Positions 11,650 to 23,860 are shown, counted from the first letter of the stretch. The stretch is DNA of 64,000 nucleotides from Bondarzewia mesenterica (GCA_004802705.1 SGPL01000021.1:1-64000), one strand, 5' to 3'. The notes: generated from the letters alone by a model not told the origin. Made by a program: numbers and translations.

Positions 11650-14600
11650 AAAGGTAGCAGTCCAGGGCCTCAAGATCAACAATGAGTGAGGCTTCGAGTT
11701 CTTGAAGATGATGGGCAGAAATATTGAGTAGTTGGTCAAGGTCGGAAAGGGGGATGGATTGGCGAGTGAAGCAGGGGATGATATGGAAGGTAGTGACAGG
11801 GTGATCGTAAACAGAGCCATCGAGTTCACAAAGGATGTAAGCACTGCTGCAGTTTCTAGAGATAATGACAAGGGGACCAGTATAGTGAGGTCACACTTGT
11901 GGTTGAGGGACTTCTCAATTGCACTATATCACATAAGGACGAGCAATCCTGGTTGAAGGTCGAAGTCATGGATGGTGATCATGTGGTCATGCTCAAACTT
12001 CATCGCAGCTTAAATGCGAGCTTTGTAAACCTTGAAATGAAGAGAGGTGAGGTCAAATTTGCATTTCTGGAGGGTGATAGCATGGCAGGCAATCAAATTG
12101 ATGGAGGAAAAGAAGGAAGATGGGGGAGGAAGAAGGTATGTTGCTTCAGTGATGTTGAGAGAAACCAGAGGATGGATACTGATTGCAGCAAAATATGGTG
12201 AACAGCCCATGCGGTGACAGATAGTGATGTGATTGGCCCAAAAGATAGAATAAGTCACATAGTTCCACTTGGATTGGTCACCATCGATGGACTTGAAGAG
12301 GGCTTGATGGACATCAAAGTGCAATCATTCGGCGATACCGTTCACATGGGAGTTATAGCTGGAAATGTGGATATGTCAAACATGATACTTCTTCATGAGG
12401 TAGATGAGAACTTTGATGAAGGCAGAGCCATTATCAGAGATGATCTCATAGAGAGTGCCCCATCAGCATAGGATGTCCTCAAATATCCAATCGGTAAGTG
12501 CAGTACTTGATTCCCATCAAAGCATGCAAAATTCGGGGTAATGCGAGATCAAACAGTGGCCTTGGATGAGGTATTTGAAGCTGCCAGCCTTGAGCATATG
12601 CATGTCCATGTATATCTTTGTGAATAGAGATGTAGGAATTGTGATAGTTGGAGGAATGAGGATATTGGATGTTTGTCAAAGTTGGCAGATGTGGCAAGTG
12701 CGAACGAACCAGGTGATATCTTGTCATATTATTGGCCACCAGAAGTGAAGTGTGATGAGTGCTGTAGTTACATAAATACCCTTGTGTGTGACTTCATCAT
12801 ATAAAGACATGAGAATTGCAATGCGATGGTCAGAGAAGGTGACAAGCTTGTGGTGATTATGAGAATCTTTGCACTAGAGTTTGTCAGAAGTGATGAAGAA
12901 TTCAGTACAATAATGGAGGAAGGTGGTGTATTCAGCATCAGAAAGTGTCGAAGAGCATTCCATAGATTTGTGCCAGTCATGAACTTGTTCAAGGTGACAA
13001 TCAGCAGCGTGGTCATTATCGGAGTGGTGAACATCACTGTAGGAGATGGTGGGCATGAGAGGTGTATTCTGAGTATCAGCATCGATCATGATGTTGTTTA
13101 TGTAGGTAGAAAGTATGGTAGTGGGAGAGGAAGTGGAAGGTGAATTGATAAGGTGCAAGAACCCATAGACATTGTTGATCCAGTCTTTGAAGTTGTCGGA
13201 AGGCTCAGCGATATCGCCAGGCTGAGGAGGTTGGTGCGATAATCCATCTGGAGTGTGAAGGGTACCTAGAATATGGATGAGAGTGAAATAAAAGGTAAGA
13301 ATGGAGAGGATTCAATGATTGATGCTGGTGCTGGGTTCAAGATCGGGATTGGTGAGCATGCTCTTAATATAGTGCACATCGACTTCAATAATGAGATTGC
13401 AAATGCTGATGAGATAGAGCTTGAGGGATTGCAGAGCACAAAAAAGGCCATAAAGTTTAAGCTTGGGCTGAGAGAATTAGGCTTTGTGATCGTTGAGAGT
13501 GATAGAGCCAAAATGAGCATAATAATAGATTTTGGAATTATCGGGATCACATTGGCAGAGGTGAAAGCTGACAGCAATGTGTGAAGTATCGACAGCAAGG
13601 ATAACAGGAGCTTTGGAGGAATAGTCGATCAGACAGAGTGCAGGGGAGGCCAGTAGTGCAGCTTTGAGGTTTTCTTGAGTGGCAATTTGGTCGGGTCTAA
13701 AGTGGAAAGGTTCTTCTTTGTGCGTAAGCTTGGTGAGTGTGTGAGCACGATGGGTAAAGTTGTAAATGAAAATGCAAACGACGCCAATGGTTCTGAAAAA
13801 TGCATGAACATCGGACAAGTCACAACAAGGGCCCTAGTTGACAATCTTCTCGACACAAGGCTCTTTGGGTAGATGACCGCTGAGAGTACAGCAATATCTG
13901 ACCACCATAATTTTGGGTGAACATAAATCACTTTATGACTAGAAAAGGTTCTCCCGGAATACTTCATGCACTGGATGACATGATTGAGACTTTAAAAGTG
14001 TTTCCAGATGAAGTGATGAATGCGAGGATTATCAAGATGAGTTTTGGGCGATCCATCAGGGAGTAGATATTGAGTCACAGGGCCATGAACTGGTACGTCA
14101 TCAATGTAAGGGATAGTGATATCCAGAATTTCAGGTTGCAGGATGAAGGTAACATCGTCATGGAAGATGGGGACCGAATTTGTCCAGCCCATAGGGAGAG
14201 TGATAAGGTGAAGTGCACCATACGGGGTTTGGAAGGTTGTGTAATCACACGAGGACTTGGCGAGAGTTTGCTCATCATATCTGACATAGAGATCGAGCAT
14301 GCTACTACAGGCATGGCCCGAGAACTGTTCAGCGATTTGATCAGTATAGGGGGGGGTGCCAGAATGTTGGATAATGACTGCATTGAGTGGTTTGAGGCTG
14401 TGAACAAGGCAAAGACTAAAGCCGTCCTTTTTGATGATGATAAACCATCGAGAATGATACGAGGAGTTCAAAGGTTCATAAACCCTGGCTGTGATCTTAG
14501 TGCAGATAACATTACAGACTTTGTCATAGATATCAGAGGGAATTGGCATGTTGCGAAGGACCTAGGGCTTGTGAGTGACCACAGGTATATTGACAGAAGG

Positions 14601-14690
14601 AAAGAAATCTTCGTGAAAGTGGCTATGCTCGATATCGTTTCAAACAAAGCCTTTATTCTGCACACACATGAAGTGATGCATAAGATCACA
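11650..14690 (-). pseudogene. Ty3/gypsy pol: RT, RNase H, integrase (right palindrome arm, 5' truncated)
   Basis: This is the mirror copy of the left pol. It begins inside the RT N-terminal region near 14,690 and ends near 11,650, having lost its last 14 or so codons to a deletion. The RT box at 14,097-14,108 (complement) reads YIDD, intact. The integrase motif at 12,421-12,438 reads DNGSA, also intact. At the place where the left arm reads MS-stop-TNL, this copy reads MGWTNS, which shows the direction of mutation. It still carries many nonsense codons, so it is dead as a protein. No gag or protease lies beyond the truncation. Confidence 0.88.
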
Positions 14691-15170
14691 TTCCAATTCA
14701 TGTGTCCTGCTAACCTTGATCCCAGTTGCTGGCTCCTCGCAAGGCCTAGAATATGCTATCCTCACCATGGTTCTCAAAAAATCTGAGCAAGTGGTCGCGA
14801 CCCAGCCCAATCCATCCATTCTTGTAGATCTGCGAGTGAGGTATCCACCTGTGCAGTTTCTCATCCTCCCTTCGATGCCATGATGCTTCAAAAAATAGCT
14901 AAGGCATTTAAGAGATAAGAGTACCTTCATCATCTCCATGTCATGGTGAACAATGCAGAATACATACAGTTTGAGGTGAGAGATTGAAGAATGATGCTGT
15001 GAAGTGAGTAATACTGCTCGATAGGGAGGTGTTGTAGTTTAAGGTGGCATGTCGGAAGCCAGAGCTTACTCTTGCTTACCCTCAGAGGGAAATAAGTTAC
15101 AAGAAGTGCTGATGCCCCCATTCAGGGAGTTAGATAGTTAGGCATGGACACAAATTGTTTACTTGTGTAT
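14691..15170. other. Unassigned stretch between palindrome and oxidase pseudogene
   Basis: On the minus strand, 14,640-14,939 is open for 99 codons and joins in frame with earlier codons (HHDMEMMKVLL...). I recognise no domain. It may be part of another element into which the palindrome inserted, or it may be chance. Confidence 0.3.
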
Positions 15171-15179
15171 AAAATTTTA

Positions 15180-17002
15180 CTCTTCAATTGAAATAGGAAA
15201 GCTGAACACATTCATGGGATCAATGGAGTGCTTCAAGTCTCTCAAATGGTCATAATAACTTCTATAGTACATAATTTGCCCTGCATTTCATACTCAGCAA
15301 ATAATTTTTTTTTTTCCATAGGTAAGATAGAAACTCACAGTCCGACAGCTGATCATCTAGATAATTGAGATAGGCACTGCTCATGATGTCAACCAGCTTC
15401 ACAAAAAAAAGCCTTTACCAAAATATGCCTACTCATAATCCCAATCAGCCAGACTGTTAGATAAGATGCTCGTAGCAATCTCATCTAGGAATGAGAAGCC
15501 CTCATCTAGATAAGGAGGCATAAAATTTGGTGCAGATGCATACAGTTGCATATTAAAGAGAGAGCTTCTCTGCACAAATGCAGTGTCATTGAGTGATACT
15601 GCATTGATTGTAGAATTGCTCTCACCATACAGTTCGATCTCAATGAACCAGTTCTGTCAGAGTAGACATCATCAGCACCTCTGCTGGCTTGCCTTTGAAA
15701 AATGTGCAGGAAAATGCACTAAATCTGTCACAGATTCATTGTTGGCCAAATAAGTAATGAGAGCAGTAATGGCTGCCTTTAACATAGGTGAATCCTCAGG
15801 TGTCATAAGTGATTTGGCATAGAATGTATCGTAGTTGACAAAGGTAGGATCATTAGTGGTGTTTAGAGGGCCATAATCATCAGCTTCGAGGGCCATTAAC
15901 TATGATCTCGCAGTTACATTCATCGTCAATGGACCTGGAAGCTCATCGAGATATGGTGCGAGAGTAGTGTTGAAAGAGTCCAAGGGACTGTAATATCCCC
16001 CCAAGAATCTGACAGTAATGGAACCAGCCGAGGATCCTCGGGTGAGGTACAATTTACTACCTAATTCTGCTAGGATTTCGCTCTAGATAAATGTTTAGAA
16101 AGCATAAAGCGCGTGTGTTGCATCAATAATGTCAAGCTCCTAAGTATAGATGAATTCAGCCAGTGGCATCAGGAATATATAGAAGGTGACAATCCCAAAT
16201 AATGATACAGCACTGTGGATAGCCTAGAGATAAACAGAAACAGAACAGACATGAGGCAATACAGCACCAATCTACGCACCCAGAACAGTCCTGTATTGAC
16301 ATCCTTGGACATGGTCACAATGGTACCATTTGCCAAGATAATGTTCATGGATATCATGCGATCCAAAGTCAATCCCCACATTCGAAAACTCATGCTGAAT
16401 CCTCCATGGCCTGCAACATACAATGAACTCCATATGAAGTGCCAACAAAAAGAAACTCACCTACATGTCACCAATCCCTATGAAAGTACATCTCCCATGT
16501 GGCAATGCTCTTTCTTCACTATTCAATGCCAAAGAGATGTCTCCCAATCTTAATCTGGGCTCTATCATGACATTCCCAGACTCTGTGTCAAAACTCGGGT
16601 CCTTCATCATGCTCATGTCAATGACAAGGGACCCATTTCTGCCACCAAGGCCAGAAGCAATGTAGCTGTGCTACATACACCAAGAAGTCAAGTTATTAAT
16701 GATGAATATATATCTGGAACAATGAGCCAATATGCCATGCACTCTACCACTTCTAGCAATAATGTGTAGATCCCATTCTGCGCCCACTTTTATGACTTTG
16801 GACACTTGAAGGCTGCAGAGGAATTTGCACAGATGGTAAAGTGAGTCATAGAGTGTCCGTATATCAATGGAGAGACCATCAAGTTAAGCAGGGGGAGTAG
16901 GCTACCTGAAAGTTTGTAGTTTGTAGAAGCTGTGAACATCTCATGATGTGATTGAATTAGAAGCATGAGTTTCAGGTCTGTGAGAATGGGTGTCACATAC
17001 AA
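15180..17002 (-). pseudogene. AA7 / berberine-bridge-like FAD-linked oxidoreductase pseudogene
   Basis: Intact relatives are secreted flavoproteins that oxidise oligosaccharides or similar alcohols with O2. On the minus strand the FAD-binding-4 region reads RSGG, then a 74-bp GT-AG intron (about 16,683-16,756), then HSYIASGLGGRNGSLVIDMS. HGRCTFIGIGD and GHGGFSMSFRMWGLTLD follow (about 16,340-16,480), the usual PP-loop segments. The C-terminal substrate domain (about 15,480-16,180) includes LGGYYSPLDSFNTTLAPYLDE and YDTFYAKSLMTPEDSPM, then a WFIEIELYGESNSTINAV segment that identifies the BBE-type family. In-frame TAG and TAA codons replace likely Gln codons (for example in AF-stop-TFI-stop-SEI). 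One splice junction near 16,450 looks damaged. Gene order and length match a full-length ancestor. Confidence 0.8.
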
Positions 17003-17640
17003 TGGGCCAGATAGCTGATGCTAATGTCAACTAGTGCCAGCTGTGAGCAAGACAGCTTGTCTGCTGTCCATTACAGTAAATCCACATCCTTTAATCCACA
17101 TCTGCCTGTGAATCATCACCAGCCATTGACAAGACAGCTCATTTGCCATTTGTTACAGTGAATCTGCCTATCCAAAAAGCATTGAATATAGGTAGGAATG
17201 AATTGTGCTGTAGTAAGGTTTAATCACAGCTATTCTTGATGAGTGGAGAAGACAGAAACAATGGTAAATCAAATGATGGTAGTCACAGCTGAGAGTCATG
17301 TGACTATCATAATCATCAACAAACAACTCCTGTCCTGTTATCTTATCTTCTCAGTGATGGCCAGTTGATGACAGATAAACTGTCAGTCACAATTATGATC
17401 TTGCTAAACAAGGTAATAATACATGTGATGTGCCAAGACATGGCTAGTTATGGGGCCAGCTAGTCAGCTGACGTCGATGATATTTTGTCGAGCAGGTTTC
17501 TGCTCAATCAAAAGTCATCAACATCAATCATTCATTACCCGAGATGCTTCATTACATCAGAGCCTATTCAGAGCCTGCAATTTAGCTTTGAACTCCTTTC
17601 ATCCAGTGCATCTTTAAAACAATTTTATCTATTTCTTAGT
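17003..17640. other. Intergenic region
   Basis: I see no gene. Around 17,054-17,175 there is an imperfect duplication of a GACAGCT...TTACAGT(A/G)AATC unit about 80 bp apart. The rest shows no structure. Confidence 0.5.
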
Positions 17641-19840
17641 CTATTATTTAGCTAAGGTCCATTTTTTGTCTGGCATCGCTTTTCATCTGGAGTGGTCTGC
17701 TAAGGATGAAGGGTTTCATCTAGCTGATGAACAGAGCTTGTGGGAGTTCATACTTACATTCTTGATGAGCAGAATGCTTTCACTCATAAAAGCCAAGGGA
17801 CCCACATTTTTGCAAGTGCTGATAGCTGCAATGTGGCCCAAGAAGGAATGGCCAAGGCATCAGGTGGCTATACTTCATATTTCTCCAAACTCATACTTTC
17901 TGCAGGGAATAATCAGTGATCTCAGTTCAAGCACAGGTCATTTATGAGCAAGTGCTGATAGAAATGGCAATGGCAGATAATCATGATAGCATACCTTATT
18001 ATCATGAATGCGTGGAACATGCACTTCAACCTTTTTCAGATGATCATCGCTGTTTGGTTGTTTTCACATATAGCTCCCAATGAGATTTATGCTATTCTTG
18101 GACAACTGGGACTTTTGATATCCTATGCAACTGTCCTGGATTTATTGAGGTCACTTTCATGCTCAGCAAAAGAAGTAATACATACCAAAGCACGATGTCG
18201 AGCATTTCTGCTCATATATGACAATATCAATTGAATGGCTTGAGCTTGGAACCCAGACCTCAGCAAAAAGGACATTATACCAATAGTATGGTAGCAACCT
18301 ATATCGGGCTGGAGGATTGTAATGTCAAGAAGGCTTTCGATGTTGAAGCTCTTTACAAAGCCCACATTGAAAAGTGATGGAGGGAACTGGATATCGACAC
18401 ATTACACAAACAGGTCAATTAGCTCGATGCCACGATGCCACTTCACTGTTTAAACATGCTTATCAATGCAGTCCTCAGTCTGGCTGAGCATTGTGAGTTC
18501 ATTTAACTTCGATTTTGTATGACACTTGCAATCCATCAGATGTGAGATGAGAGGAAGACAAGGATCCATCTGCTTGTGACATCTAATTTTAATGAAGGCA
18601 ATACAGGTGACAATGCAAAGGTTTTAGATGACTTACTGGTCAGCCAGCTTGATTTGCTGAAAGAAGAGGTAGAGAAATTGCTGGTGATCGTGGGAGGGGA
18701 TCAGGCAATGGTCGAGAAACTACGCACCTTGAAGAAATTTCTCGCATCATGTCCCCATGGATATTCATGTTACAGCTGGGTTTTACCACTCATTCAACTA
18801 TGGCACATAGGTTGGGCAAATCTTGAGCAGATTTTGAATACTCACTGAAGAGCTTCTCAAGTGGAAGATTTATCTTCATTGTGCACAGCAAATGTACTGC
18901 TCAGGCACAAGGTGAAGGATGTGAAGTGACCGGATTACTATCCTGCTCAACATCTTGTTTTCGACATACTGAAGGCTGATGTATTGGATTGCTAGAAGTA
19001 GGTTTGACCATCAGATATCATAAACAATGATTTAAATATAGATTAGGACTCATCTTGAGATGGAGGACCTAAATAAATACTTTCAAGATCGTACAATGCC
19101 TATTGAGGACCTCCTGAAGCTTTCCAATGAGATTGGTGCATGCTACATGACAGATGATGCATGTCAGTGTGCTCTCATTGGGGGTGATGCAGTCAAGAAT
19201 TTCTTCACCATCAGGAACCCCTGGCCTATGAAAACTGTAGTAGCAATGATAGACATACCACTTACAGAGGTAACGGTGAGACCTTGGCTTGATGACTGAG
19301 TTCTTGCCACTGTGATCCTTCACATTTGAGATAGCATGATGCATTATGAGTTTCAGTATGCCATAGTGGATAGTGATATTGGGCATGCTATGAATGTCAT
19401 AGTGGTGTGTAACCAAAACTCATGTGTCAATAACTGTCTAGATGTTCACTTATAGGTATGGACCTTCACTTTTATGGAATCTGAAAAAGCGAAGTACTCT
19501 AATGAACTTCTTGAGCTCACATGCAACTTTGAGTTCAAGTACTCACCGGAGCTCCAAGAGGCTGTGCTCAATAACTGGCTTTGCAATCTTACTGAGAATT
19601 TGGGCTGCTGGTTCCTGATGGATCTCCTCCAAGAGAAGAATATCAAGCAGTTGAAGAAAATGTCATAGTGCTGTCATGCCCAAACATGGTTTTGGATGAG
19701 AATATGGCAAAAAAAAAGCACAAAATGCCGTAACTCGGCTAAGTCGATGAACACAACTAAGAAAATGAAGCTCAGCCATTCTCTCAAACACACTCCCATC
19801 ATTTACACATACAATCTTTTAAGCTTCTACTATTTTAATT

Positions 19841-20440
19841 ATGCAGTCCTTCTCTACCATTCAAATCTTAGTCACATCCTCTACATCATTAATTTCTGAG
19901 CCCAGAACCCAAAATGATCCCATCACAACCACCTCCTCATTTGTTTCTACGCCTATTCTTATCCCACCATCCTCTATCACTAATGTCCCTAATCCTTTCA
20001 TGACTATAAATGCAATCCCAAAAACAGAAGGTCATTGGCAACTCCTCGATGAACCTCGCTGACCAATCGAAGTCAGCATTCAAGTTGAGGCTCAGCCATT
20101 TGGTGCGAATGTAGAAACCCAACTGCATGGGACAGTTTTATAAGTGATCAGGTATCAGAGATCTTGGGTAGAGTTTAAGGTGATAAGTAGAGAAGAGAGG
20201 AGTTTGCTGATTGTACCCACTTATTGGATGAACATTTCACGAATTCGACGATATTCGGCAATTATTGGGTTTGTAGGATGTAATACCTACACGCGCATTA
20301 TCATTTTGCTAGAGGATATTCTGAAGCAGGAAAGGGATAGGCAGAGGAGACAGAGGATATGGGAATGGGCTAGCTAGCTCCAGATTCCCATTTGGATTGT
20401 AATTTTCACCGTCTTTGCCGTTGTCTTTTTCAAATTCTGA
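19841..20440 (+). pseudogene. Short unknown reading frame within the LTR-type insertion, possible C-terminal membrane segment
   Basis: The frame opens with MQSFSTIQILVTSSTSL. It runs through a Ser/Thr/Pro-rich section and a conserved-looking NAIPKTEGHWQLLDEP stretch to a TAA near 20,140. In a neighbouring frame it continues to an Arg-rich RDRQRRQRIWEWA stretch, a stop, and then a hydrophobic IPIWIVIFTVFAVVFFKF that could cross a membrane. No family is recognised. A GGTATCAGAGA word near 20,152 resembles an initiator-tRNA primer site but sits inside this frame. It may be a captured host fragment. Confidence 0.35.
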
Positions 20441-21050
20441 CTACATTTTTTTTTTTTTAAATTTTTTCACTCCATTTTTATTCCAAAATTAAGAAGAGAC
20501 TTACCATTTAGTTGACAGATTTTATTTGGATTTATTTAGATTTGAAACGGACTTCTATTTAAAAAACCAATTTTTGAAAATGCACTCCCCCCCTCTCTTT
20601 TTATTCACAAAACACAAATTTTAGCCTCAAAAACATCATCATTACTATCCTTGAGCAAGAATCCAACATTCCCTTATTATTTACAGACTTTACCTAAAAA
20701 CAGAAATAACTGGAAAGCTGAAGAACATTGAAGAATGTTCTGGAAAAATGAGTAAGAAAAGATATATCTAGAAAGTTGAAGAAAGAAGTAGAATGTTCTG
20801 GAGAAAATAATGGGCAATAATTATCAATAATATACAAGAACAAGGAAGAACATTCTAGAAGAAATTGGAGGAATTTTAATAAGCAGGATCACTCAAGAAA
20901 GCAGAAGAACATTCCAGAAAAAGCAAGAATAGGAAAATAGAAGGATAAAGAAGCTGAAAGAAAATGATGGCATAAGCTGGAAAATTCAGGATGATTAGCA
21001 ATCATTTGAAAATCAGGGTGATCTGCTTACTAAGCAGGTAGAGAAAAAGG

Positions 21051-21058
21051 TATATAAG
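21051..21058 (+). promoter_or_regulatory. TATA box of the LTR-type insertion
   Basis: TATATAAGGAGGG is placed about 460 bp before the insertion's 3' end, the usual U3/R arrangement of a long LTR. Confidence 0.45.
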
Positions 21059-21950
21059 GAGGGTTTTTGGGAGAGCAGCCCCCAAGTTTGCAATTCAATC
21101 TGAGAATTCAAATTTCACTTGGATTTCTTTTTGGTGAAGAAATTTAAAACATCTTAAGTAAAGTTAAAGTCTTTGTAGCAATCAGCTAGGTCATAAATCC
21201 TAGGGTTCCTACAACATCTCTGAAAGCTTTATACATATTCAGTCGTAGTGTTGTTCATATTGCAACACCTAAATATAATGATTTTCTTGTGTCACTACTA
21301 GTCTGCTGCTCATCCTCCTGAACTGAAAATTCAGTTCTGCTCAGATCAACATAGGAAAATTTTCCACAACACTTTATTCATCCCTTATTAAGAAAGCACT
21401 GCAATCTTGCTTCATAAGTATCTACAGAATATCTCTCACATCGAATGATAGGTATATTCTGAGAAAGTAGAAAAATCTGACATATACCTAGGTTGAAAAA
21501 CCTTTTTAACCACGACAGTGCCAGGATGCAATGTTCAGTGGTGATTTCTTCAAGGACATTGTGGCCCTCAATATTCGGGCATATCTACAGTCAATCAAGT
21601 CAATGAGAAGTGCAGTTAAGCTTAGCATGAAAGGAGAGAAATATGCACCCCCCCAAAAGATGGCAGCCTTCAGGGAGCTGGCACAAAATATGGTGGAACA
21701 GGGGCTGCATAAGTTTTGGTCAGGCTGAAAGAGAGGACACATGGTTCAGAATGATTTTAAAACTATGTACACTCATCTCGCTGATAGTACAAGAATCAAA
21801 GATTTTGTGGAGTGCACGTTATGTGATGCAGGAAATATTCATGAAGATAATGGCATAGAAGGAGTTGCAGCTGCTGAAATGAATGATGCTGTTATAGGGG
21901 TAACAAAATTCATGCCAAAGACAGTGTGCTTGTAGTTAATGATGAAGAGC

Positions 21951-22300
21951 TAGATGAGAAGAACATAGGAGATGACGATGAAGGTATGTTGAATTGGATG
22001 GTGGAAATAGTAGTGGTGCAGAATCCATAGGTGAGAACAATGAGGAGGACTAGACAATAGAAAGCATTTGATGATAGATATAGATAGCAATTTCACTATT
22101 CTAACTCTGATGGTGAAGACGCACAGAATGCTGGCTGCTTCCTTTAGCATCCAGCAGAGTCATTGGCACATTCTCCTTCTGTGATGAATGAGCGCATGCA
22201 CTCAATTCACCACCAAGAGTGCACACACTGGCTGACGTCTGAGAATTCATTAAGTATATTGCCCAAAAAGTGTTTGAGGGACTTACTACATGGAGGATGT
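21951..22300. other. Tail of the DUF6589 region and intergenic sequence
   Basis: Acidic codons after 21,935 (with stops) look like the usual charged tail of the family. Beyond about 22,100 I see no supported feature. Confidence 0.4.
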
Positions 22301-23860
22301 TGTGTCATGGCATCTTCTTCATAGAAGACTTGCAAGGTTCAACTGCCACACATTTGTGATGCTCCAAAATTGATGGTAGAGAAGGAGGAATTAATTCTGG
22401 AAGACAATTGAGTACTGAATATGATGCAATAATGTAAACAGACATATCTGTGCCACGAGCAGATTGAAGCTCACACCCTAAGTGCAGCATAACATGTTTC
22501 ACATTGCCGAGGCCTACATCAGACAGCATAAGATGGATACTATCATCTGCTTTTCTTTGCACGGCATCTTGTCTCTTCTACCTGGCCTGCGCATGATGCT
22601 CCTCTAGCTGCACATGCATCTCATGCCCAATCAACTACACAGCATTCCAGAGAACTGCCCTGATGCCTCCCAATAATACCAACCCTTCAAGCGCTCAGCC
22701 AAAACCTCTTCCAAGACAACAAGATGGAAATTATGAGTAATGGATCTGATGTTGCCATCAGTCAAAAAACATTTGGGCAAGAGGCAGAGAGCATTAGGAT
22801 GGATGGGCAGGGTTAGACGGATGTGAATGGCTTCAGCCCCAAGTCAATGCATAATAAAGGCTTCATCCTTTTGGAGGAGCTGCTGCCAATGGGGTATCAG
22901 ATTGTGGTCATCACTGGAGCCACCATTGATGCACATCTGTGTATCTAATTCGAAAGTGAGGGTGAGGTTTGGGTATAGGCTGGTCGATACAGGAATTGCA
23001 ATGCCCACAGTTATCAATGGTGCTAGGATTGCTTTAGATGATGTTCATCTAGTAGATGAGACATGCCTTGTAGATGTGCACTGTGATGATCAGTAGCAAA
23101 GAAGAACTTTGCTTACTGAGTTTGAGTTGCTTCTTTAGTAACATCACATTTTGATGCTGCAGTTGTGACTGCACTGACATCCTTTGCAGATGTCTCCATG
23201 TCCTCCATTTCTACATTCTTCACTCCTTGCACCATCATGGTGCTCTGCGCAGCATGCGTGTCCATCTCAATGCCTCTTATCTTGTTTGTCAATTTGACAC
23301 TGTCATTCTCCACCTTTTTGACGCTCATTATCATGTTGTTCTCGTGCATTTCAAGCTCTGTTTGCATAGGGCATCCATTTGTCATCTCTATATCTAACAT
23401 CATAGTGGACTCCTTCTAAACCTGATGAGTTACTTACTGCCTAGGAGCCCCCTTCATGAGGATCATTCACTCATCGACTAGCAATATTGCTACAAAGGCC
23501 TTTGCGACATCGATATCTGCTTTCTTGATATAAACAATGGCCTTGCTGCATGCACCAGGTTGACAGATAGGACAACTAGCATGCTGCATTAGTGAGGAGG
23601 CACTATTCAGAGTGGGGTAGATGATCACCTCATTGATGTCAGGTGGGTTCACACCTACATCTAGTATAGTGATGATAACAAAGATGACAGTGTCCCAGTC
23701 TGTATCTATGCAAAAAAGGGCTGCAAGGCCCATGCGCTTGCACTCCAGGCAACTGAGAGAATGGAGGTGATAGATTGTAGAGCCATTCTGGAAGATGAGT
23801 GGAAAGGAGAGAGTGGAGGTAGAGGGTGACCTAGTTATCGAGCTCGATTGTCTCACAAAA
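22300..23860 (-). pseudogene. Unassigned minus-strand pseudogene with paired cysteines and a helical region
   Basis: Three fairly open stretches lie in order on the minus strand. At 23,856-23,467 (129 codons), SCLECKRMGLAALFC and SCPICQPGAC give paired cysteines. At 23,403-23,113 (96 codons) there is a heptad-like charged region (VKKVENDSVKLTNKIRGIEMD). At 22,562-22,305 (85 codons) there is no clear motif. A Cys-pair region plus a coiled coil resembles the general design of the passenger gene at 5,945-7,304, but I could not align them. It could be two unrelated fragments. The first stretch starts at an ATG (complement of 23,854-23,856). Confidence 0.3.

Larger units (their letters stand above)
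8621..14690 (-). repeat. Right arm of the 12-kb imperfect palindrome
   Basis: This is the reverse complement of 2,400-8,545. Differences include a deletion of about 139 bp at the pol/LTR junction (next to 11,650), the counterpart of 5,437-5,575. The outer boundary falls near 14,690, after which the sequence no longer matches the left element. Confidence 0.85.
19672..21517 (+). mobile_element. LTR-type insertion inside the DUF6589 pseudogene
   Basis: The insert starts TGTCATGCCC and ends CACGACA, imperfect inverted ends of TG...CA type. It is flanked by GTGC (19,668-19,671 and 21,518-21,521), or AGTGC if one shared A is counted. Removing the insert and one flank rejoins the host frame exactly. 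It contains a TATA box (21,051) followed by a long AT-rich leader, like an LTR. A segment at about 19,840-20,390 holds a coherent reading frame of its own. No gag, RT or integrase is present. It is a solo LTR carrying foreign sequence, or a non-autonomous LTR element. Confidence 0.65.
17640..21950 (+). pseudogene. DUF6589-family pseudogene, split by an LTR-type insertion
   Basis: DUF6589 proteins are large, multi-copy basidiomycete proteins associated with repeats. Their biochemical role is not established. Recognisable blocks in order: an N-terminal region (17,666-17,947); LSISTTT-like and YDNI segments (18,085-18,234); VATYIGLEDCNVKKAFDVEAL (about 18,291); TSNFNEGNTGDN and VIVGGDQAMVEKLRTLK (18,576-18,760); DYYPAQHLVFDILKADVLDC (about 18,930); GDAVKNF...NPW (about 19,180); and ELLELTCNFEFKYSPEL through NWLCNL to DLLQEKNIKQLKKMS (19,495-19,667). 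The frame resumes at 21,522 with QDAMFSGDFFKDIVALNIRA, the next block of the family. A C-terminal tail ends near 21,935. Several TGA and TAG codons interrupt it. Confidence 0.8.

Noticed and set aside
20145..20165. GGTATCAGAGA as a primer-binding site
   Set aside because: It resembles the initiator-tRNA complement but lies inside a reading frame and is not next to an LTR end, so I do not call it.
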